In this document: piece by piece, positions 6,955 through 10,986 of the stretch
Layout of the letters: each line of letters starts with the position of its first letter
How positions within the stretch are numbered: position 1 is the stretch's first letter
Assembly: GCA_030037185.1 (NCBI GenBank)
Contig: JASHRR010001470.1
Coordinates: 1-10,986, forward strand
Source: Xanthobacteraceae bacterium
GTDB lineage: Bacteria > Pseudomonadota > Alphaproteobacteria > Rhizobiales > Xanthobacteraceae
Direction of reading: 5' to 3'
Length of the DNA stretch: 10,986 nt
Position numbers and translations under genes: made by a program
The notes under the pieces: model-generated
Database searches by the model: none
Told to the model about the DNA's origin: nothing
Seen by the model: only the letters and a program-made list of their open reading frames with translations

Positions 6955-7189
6955 CCCTTCACACGGCCCAACACCTTCTCGGCCGGCGGGCACGGGTGAC
7001 TTCGCCTTTGCGTAGCATAATGGTTTCCCACCCTGTGCATTGCCGCTGTCCTCATTGATATTTGCGCCAGCAGACCTTGCGGCCTTTTCATTCTCCGCCC
7101 ATCGCCCAGCAATATGACGCACAGTAGCCTTCACCAATGCGCGACGCTGTTCGCGCTGGATCAACACTGACGGAGGACGGAGGTATATC

Positions 7190-7405
7190 ATGATGCGAAT
7201 GATCTTCATCGTGGGTTTAGTGGCAGCCACCGGTCTCGCTGGAACATCGGGGGCGTCAGCCGCGCCAGTCAGCGGCACAGTCATCGGTGATCTTGCAACT
7301 GAGCACGTCACGCCGGTCCGGTGGGACCATGAGCGATTCTATCATCGGCGATGGGGCGGCTACGGCTACCATCATTGGCGCGGTCGCCGGTGGCGGCGGT
7401 GGTAA
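7190..7405 (+). CDS. Small secreted Arg/His/Trp-rich protein
   Basis: A 71-aa protein whose ATG (7190) follows GGAGG with good spacing (ACGGAGGTATATC then ATGATG). Residues 1-25 form a signal peptide with a hydrophobic core (IFIVGLVAATGLAG) and an ASA cleavage motif. The mature 46 residues end in a basic aromatic tail (YHRRWGGYGYHHWRGRRWRRW in two pieces around residue 60), as in several small rhizobial exported proteins of unknown function. The strong ribosome binding site and signal peptide make it a likely real gene despite its size. A CCCCAGG/CCTGGGG inverted repeat lies about 30 bp downstream (7436-7475). Function unknown. Confidence 0.7.
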   Translation: MMRMIFIVGLVAATGLAGTSGASAAPVSGTVIGDLATEHVTPVRWDHERFYHRRWGGYGYHHWRGRRWRRW

Positions 7406-7687
7406 GCTGTTGAACCTCCACCTAAGATCGAAGGACCCCAGGGCTTTCCGCCGCACCCCTCAACAAGTCCTGGGGCGCTCGTCGTGCTTGCTGACAGCTT
7501 GCACATTCTACGCGGTCACCCGCAACCGCAGCGTCATCAGTTTCGTCACCGGCACCCCCTGAACTGCTCGGCGCCTGATCGCGGCCAACCTCGTCCTTCG
7601 CCTCGACGGTACCCGAGCGGCCTGAGTTTCGCGGCGGCCTTTTAGATTGTCCAGGCACGGCCATAATGGTTCGCCTTCCGCGCTACG

Positions 7688-8248
7688 TCAGTCCTCCTCG
7701 GGCGGAAGCTTCGCTAACAGGTGAGGCCAGTTGCGGGCGACGATGCCGCGGATTTCGTTGTCGACGGCGGCCATGATCTCGGCGCCCTCCTCAATCTGCC
7801 GGCGGATCATTTCGAGATCCTCTGGGCTGAGCGGACGACCGTGTAGGAATTCCATTGGCGTGCTCTTTCTCCACCTCGCGGCCGCCGGCACTGCATGCAA
7901 CCCGGTCAGCACGGGCATCGGGGCATTCGCCGGGCACCATGAACAGCACAGGCCGAGCACCAAGCCTCCAATCGACGCGAGCGGATGGCGGTCGAGCGTG
8001 CGGATATCGATCGCCCGGCTTGTCCGGCAACCTGGACAATAAACGTCCAACCAGGGCGTTCCGGCAGTGATGGCGCATCGAATAGTCGGGGACCACAGGA
8101 CCGACCGTTCCGCGTTCCACCGCTCGACAACGCGCAACGCGCCCTGCTGCGCGGAGCGCTTGACTTCGCTGGCAACCTCCTCGGCTGCCCGCTTTCGCAT
8201 GAGTTTCGCGACACTCGGGGTTTTGCGGCGATGGTCTTGGTCGGGCAT
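7688..8248 (-). CDS. Zinc-ribbon protein of unknown function (186 aa)
   Basis: The N-terminal part (1-50) is basic and helical. Residues about 50-125 carry two CxxC pairs (Cys71/74 and Cys102/105) in a context, WLDVYCPGCRTSRAIDIRT and ASIGGLVLGL, that I recognise from a family common in Bradyrhizobium; they probably bind zinc. The last 55 residues (from Met132) are acidic and helical, with SPEDLEMIRRQIEEGAEI and ARNWPHLLAKLPPEED, also familiar from that genus. An independent short gene could start at Met132 (7855), but the GGAG there is too far away, so one protein is preferred. No clear ribosome binding site precedes 8248. Function unknown; nucleic-acid binding is possible but not shown. Confidence 0.7.
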   Translation of the reverse strand: MPDQDHRRKTPSVAKLMRKRAAEEVASEVKRSAQQGALRVVERWNAERSVLWSPTIRCAITAGTPWLDVYCPGCRTSRAIDIRTLDRHPLASIGGLVLGLCCSWCPANAPMPVLTGLHAVPAAARWRKSTPMEFLHGRPLSPEDLEMIRRQIEEGAEIMAAVDNEIRGIVARNWPHLLAKLPPEED

Positions 8249-8772
8249 GCCGGCAGTTTCGACCGGCAGTCACGAGCGTTCAATGGCGCGGTTGGCACCC
8301 GCGCGCAGCCGCCGCAGTGGCGCGTTCCTCATCCTCCACGTAACAGCGGCCGCGGTGTTGCACGGCGAACACACCGCCTACATCCTTGTCGAAGGTGTCG
8401 AAAAGCCGACAGACAAGAGATCAGCATCATTGCTCTACTACCGCGCAGGCGACCCTGATTCTCCGGAACCCTGACGCACTTCCCCACACCCCTCCGTGCG
8501 CCTGGGCCCGCGGCTACTTCGACGGAAGTCCCGGCCCCCGTGCTGAGGGCGAGGACCGGACTTTCGCAACAAGACTCCAATCCCCCGACAAGGGGCACCA
8601 CAAAGGGGACCGAGGTCGCGAGCGGATGTCCTACCGCGGCGAACCGCTCGCGGTAAGGATTACGCGTTGGCAGTCAGGCATTGCGTGGACCGAAAAGTGA
8701 CCCTCAATTGAAAAGTTGCGGGATTTGTCGAAATGGGGACATTGGGGCTGAGGGCAATTTTTCGCCACCTGA
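8249..8772. other. 520-bp stretch without a convincing gene
   Basis: Open frames exist on both strands but none is recognised. On the minus strand, 8280-8407 would encode about 40 residues (LFDTFDKDVGGVFAVQHRG..) lacking a start codon, possibly a gene scrap. Positions 8688-8790 contain repeated GAAAAGT-type words (GACCGAAAAGTGACCC, then TTGAAAAGTTGCGG) and an inverted CCACTTTTCAC at 8781-8791, reminiscent of an insertion-sequence end, but no transposase is present. Confidence 0.3.
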
Positions 8773-9381
8773 TCACCTGTTCCACTTTTCACGGCGTTCC
8801 AGCTGCACGGCTATGCTGGCGGGATTGCGGATAGTCATCCAGATGCGGCACCGGCCGGATCGGTAGGGTGTTGTCGACCTTCTGCGACACGATGCCCTCC
8901 GCCCCAAGCCAGCAGCCGTGCGCGAAGACGACAGGGCCGTCCTGCGCGATGTGTTCGTTGAATAGTATCCGGGCCTCGGTATTGCGCAATAGCTGGGCAA
9001 GGTTCTTGCGGTCGAGGAATGGGCGATTGCGCATATACTCGCCGTCGTGCTCGATCAGGTCGAAGGCATAGAGGATCGGGGTATCGGCGGCCTCCCGACG
9101 GCTCAACTCCTCGAACCGTGACAAGCCGTCAGGGCAGAGCACAACCGCCTCGCCGTCAATCGTGATCTTGGCCTTGATACGCGCCGCAGCAGTCGCAATG
9201 GCTGACAGTCGCGCCGTCTAGTCATGGGCGTTGCGCTGTTGAGACGCACAGTAGGACCGAACGATCAACCGGTAACCGTCATGCTTGATTTCGTGGACCC
9301 AGTCGGGGCCCAACGGCGGTCTTGATGCTAGGACGGCTGAGCCGGGACGATGAACGCGGGCGGAGGAGGATTGATTATTTT
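8773..9381 (-). pseudogene. ATP-dependent DNA ligase pseudogene (LigD-type ligase domain)
   Basis: Frames join to give an adenylation domain: PPPPAFIVPAQP, a frame change near 9330, ASRPPLGPDW, then EIKHDGYR with the adenylated lysine (codon 9284-9286, motif I). After a locally scrambled stretch the TAG at 9218-9220 stands where HDW is expected, so a TGG to TAG nonsense change. Then come IDGEAVV, ILYAFDLIEHDGE (motif III) and EGIVSQKVD (motif IV), where the usual SK is SQ. A frame change at about 8863-8870 leads to YRSGRCRIWMTIRNPAS, with Thr replacing the motif V lysine, and the end at 8773. Such ligases seal double-strand breaks with Ku or stand alone; no Ku gene is here. No start codon is evident. 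Clearly non-functional. Confidence 0.85.
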
Positions 9382-9796
9382 CCAAAATTCGTGCGGATAG
9401 CCGAGTTCTTTTGGCCTTACAGCATGCTAGTCTTTGATCTAGCCTTCGCTTCAGCGGTGATCGTCGGAAGCCAAAGATCGAGTTCGCCCCTTCTCCCGGA
9501 CACCATTCCGACCACCCGATCTGAAGGACCTTCATGACGCTTTGACGGGCACGCCGCTCAATCCCGCGCTCGGTCTCGTCCGTGCCAACAAGTCCAAACG
9601 CAGCGTCAAAACACCCAGAAAGTCAGCAAGTTGCGACACATCTTACTTGCTCGAACTGCTGCAGCTCAAATCAGCGTTAACCCGGAATCCGTGTCGTGAA
9701 TAGACCACCGGTCACTGGATGTCGGAGTCGGGTCACTTCTTGACTCGTGCGCCTCGGCGAAGTCGGGCAGGTGAAACATGGAGTGCTCGCCGGCGT
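9382..9796. other. 415-bp stretch without a recognised gene
   Basis: No family is recognised on either strand. A plus-strand frame over about 9507-9705 reads PPDLKDLHDALTGTPLNPAL and continues basic (KSKRSVKTP), which might be a coding scrap but has no start codon or known relatives to me. No inverted repeat or terminator stands out. Confidence 0.25.
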
Positions 9797-10264
9797 CTAC
9801 AACTCCCAACGCGCGCCGGTGCCGCCGATGATGACGACGATTAACCCGAGCGGCATATTGACCATTATGATCTGACGAATGCGGTTGAGACTGGCGGCGG
9901 CGGCGGGCCACTCTTGCGCGTCGGCAGCGCGCTTGAATGCAAGCCACGGCCCGTGAAACAGCCAAACGAACAGCGCAATCATAACCCAACCAATCGCCTG
10001 CATCAGATTGACATAGAGTGGCGCATGGGCAAATCCCCCGAACTTCACTATCAACATCCAATACCCGCTGGCGAGCAGCAGCAGCACTGCTGCCCACACC
10101 CAGAGGAAAAATTTCTGAAAGAAATTCCGCCACAGCTGCAGACGCTGGGATGCTTCCAGCGAGCCGGCTGCGGGACGCAGGCAAACATAGGCCGCGAACA
10201 TGCCGCCTACCCAGATCACGGCGCCGAGGATGTGGAAGGCAAGGGCGAGAATGATTCCCATCAT
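9797..10264 (-). CDS. CopD-like four-helix membrane protein
   Basis: A 155-aa integral membrane protein with four hydrophobic segments at about 4-29, 52-75, 84-108 and 131-150. The opening FHILGAVIWVGGMFAAYVCLRP is typical of the CopD-like family in Proteobacteria, whose larger members act in copper handling; small stand-alone members are poorly understood. His11, Trp18, His80 and His104 are candidate metal or heme ligands. The frame stays open upstream to 10426, but ATG 10262-10264 is chosen because the hydrophobic family start begins there and AGGAG lies ten bases upstream. The frame is intact, and a box shared with the serine hydrolase upstream region lies 100-176 bp before the start. Copper function is inference from family. 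Confidence 0.85.
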   Translation of the reverse strand: MMGIILALAFHILGAVIWVGGMFAAYVCLRPAAGSLEASQRLQLWRNFFQKFFLWVWAAVLLLLASGYWMLIVKFGGFAHAPLYVNLMQAIGWVMIALFVWLFHGPWLAFKRAADAQEWPAAAASLNRIRQIIMVNMPLGLIVVIIGGTGARWEL

Positions 10265-10362
10265 TGATGGCTGGCTCCTAGAGTGAGCCCTCCGCTTATC
10301 ACATGTTGTCCGCTTCACCCAGGATCGCGCCCACACTCGGACACTCTCGGTGGACAGCTTGG

Positions 10363-10440
10363 GCCCATCAAAAGAGTCGCCGACCGCGTAACCTGCGCGG
10401 CAGGTTCGCGTCGGTAACCGGACCAAGCCGCGGGCCGGTG
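10363..10440 (-). promoter_or_regulatory. Conserved upstream box, copy 2
   Basis: The partner of 2581-2655, about 100 bp upstream of the CopD-like gene. On the minus strand it has TTGGTC, 17 bases, CTGCCG, with GGTTACCGACGCGAAC in between, the same layout as copy 1. It also holds an exact 7-bp inverted repeat AACCTGC/GCAGGTT (10390-10406). It may be a promoter with an operator; function is inference. Confidence 0.4.
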
Positions 10441-10451
10441 AACAGCGCCCG

Positions 10452-10986
10452 CTATTTCAGCCTCCCCTGCGGGAGGCCCGCGACGTCCCACGCCTCCAGC
10501 CCGCCGCGGCACCATGAGACGTTCGGGCAGCCGAGAGCGACAAGTTCAAGCGCAAGATTACGGGCATCCGAGAAAAATGCGTTCCAGAAGTAAGTTATCA
10601 CGCGTCGTGTCCGATCGCCAATCGGTCGACCAGGACTTTCAGGGCTTGACGTTTCGCATCGCCCAGCGCTCCGATTCGATACGCGTTTGGAAGAAAGTTG
10701 GTGCTTGGAATAGTGACGTGTAGGCAGTCGCTGCAATAGGTCGACAGCAAGAGTGGCAGTTTCCCGCCCGCGCTGGCTTCTGCGTTGCCGATCAGTGCCC
10801 GAAGCTCGGATGTCTTGATCGTCGCAGTCCGGGAGCGCCGATCGGCGTCAGGGCGACTAGGTTGGCCGACCGCACCCCTTCGGTGATCGGCAATCCCGCA
10901 TCCGCGTCCTCCGGACTATGGTCAGGCAGGAGCGCCATGAAAGGCCGCCCACCTCACGAGCGTAACCCTCGGCGAGAAACCCTGCG
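10452..10986 (-). pseudogene. Rhodanese-like domain pseudogene (5' end outside window)
   Basis: Three frames read in succession. From about 10938: MALLPDHSPEDADAGLPITE and ..SANLVALTPIGAPG. After a change near 10825-10832: ATIKTSELRALIG and LPNAYRIGALGDAKRQALKV. After another near 10600-10615: RVITYFWNAFFSDARNLAL, ELVALGCPNV, SWCRGGLEAWDVAGLPQ, stop at 10452-10454. The end is the C-terminal signature of rhodanese (sulfurtransferase-fold) domains, normally NVYWYRGG.EAW..AGLP. The active-site loop, which should hold a cysteine just before WNAF, reads YFWNAFF, so the catalytic cysteine is lost. Frame changes and the missing cysteine make it a pseudogene; upstream sequence (..EGYAREVGGLSW in another frame) suggests it continued leftward of the window's end on this strand. 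Confidence 0.65.

Noticed and set aside
7731..8070. Plus-strand frames opposite the zinc-ribbon gene
   Set aside because: They are antisense to a gene with paired CxxC motifs and recognised family text.
8280..8407. Minus-strand peptide LFDTFDKDVGGVFAVQHRG as a gene
   Set aside because: About 40 codons, no start codon and no known relatives; noted only as possible debris.
8688..8791. GAAAAGTGACCC-like repeats as an IS21-type terminus
   Set aside because: The words resemble insertion-sequence ends, but no istA or istB sequence, second end or target duplication is visible.
1..10986. CRISPR array, tRNA or rRNA genes, or toxin-antitoxin pair
   Set aside because: I found no regularly spaced direct repeats, no tRNA cloverleaf or rRNA sequence, and no adjacent small gene pair with toxin or antitoxin features.

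Overview
The window looks like a degraded accessory region of a GC-rich alphaproteobacterium, most likely a Bradyrhizobium or close relative in the Nitrobacteraceae. This rests on my recognition of several protein families (a zinc-ribbon hypothetical protein, an 'LRRHRDNLW..GGE' hypothetical protein, IS91 with an accessory integrase, and a LigD-type ligase), not on a database search. Four protein genes look intact apart from a small secreted one: a 589-aa serine hydrolase, a 275-aa exported protein, a 186-aa zinc-ribbon protein and a 155-aa CopD-like membrane protein. The 71-aa secreted protein is the fifth. Almost everything else is a fragment or pseudogene.

Layout. 1-740: no gene. It holds a 400-bp element bounded by ~40-bp inverted repeats, a perfect palindrome at its right end, and the 3' end (domains V and VI) of a group II intron that ends just before the serine hydrolase stop codon. 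747-4041, minus strand: serine hydrolase, exported protein of unknown function, and upstream of it a truncated exported protein whose start codon appears to have changed from ATG to ATA. 4042-4900: about 860 bp without a recognisable gene. 4907-5431, minus: ISL3-family transposase cut off after its first catalytic Asp. 5469-5904, plus: frameshifted rhizobial hypothetical gene. 5964-6900: decayed IS91-type element with an integrase scrap and the transposase C-terminus. 6899-6954: long hairpin. 7190-8248: small secreted protein and zinc-ribbon protein. 8773-9381, minus: ATP-dependent DNA ligase pseudogene with a nonsense codon, frameshifts and lost catalytic lysines. 9797-10264, minus: CopD-like protein. 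10452 to the end, minus: frameshifted rhodanese-like pseudogene that has lost its active-site cysteine.

I see no coherent multi-gene pathway and no intact new system. The most interesting items are structural: the inverted-repeat element at 119-518, a ~76% identical 75-78 bp box shared by the upstream regions of two intact minus-strand genes 8 kb apart, and the clustering of broken genes and transposon scraps, which points to an island under decay.
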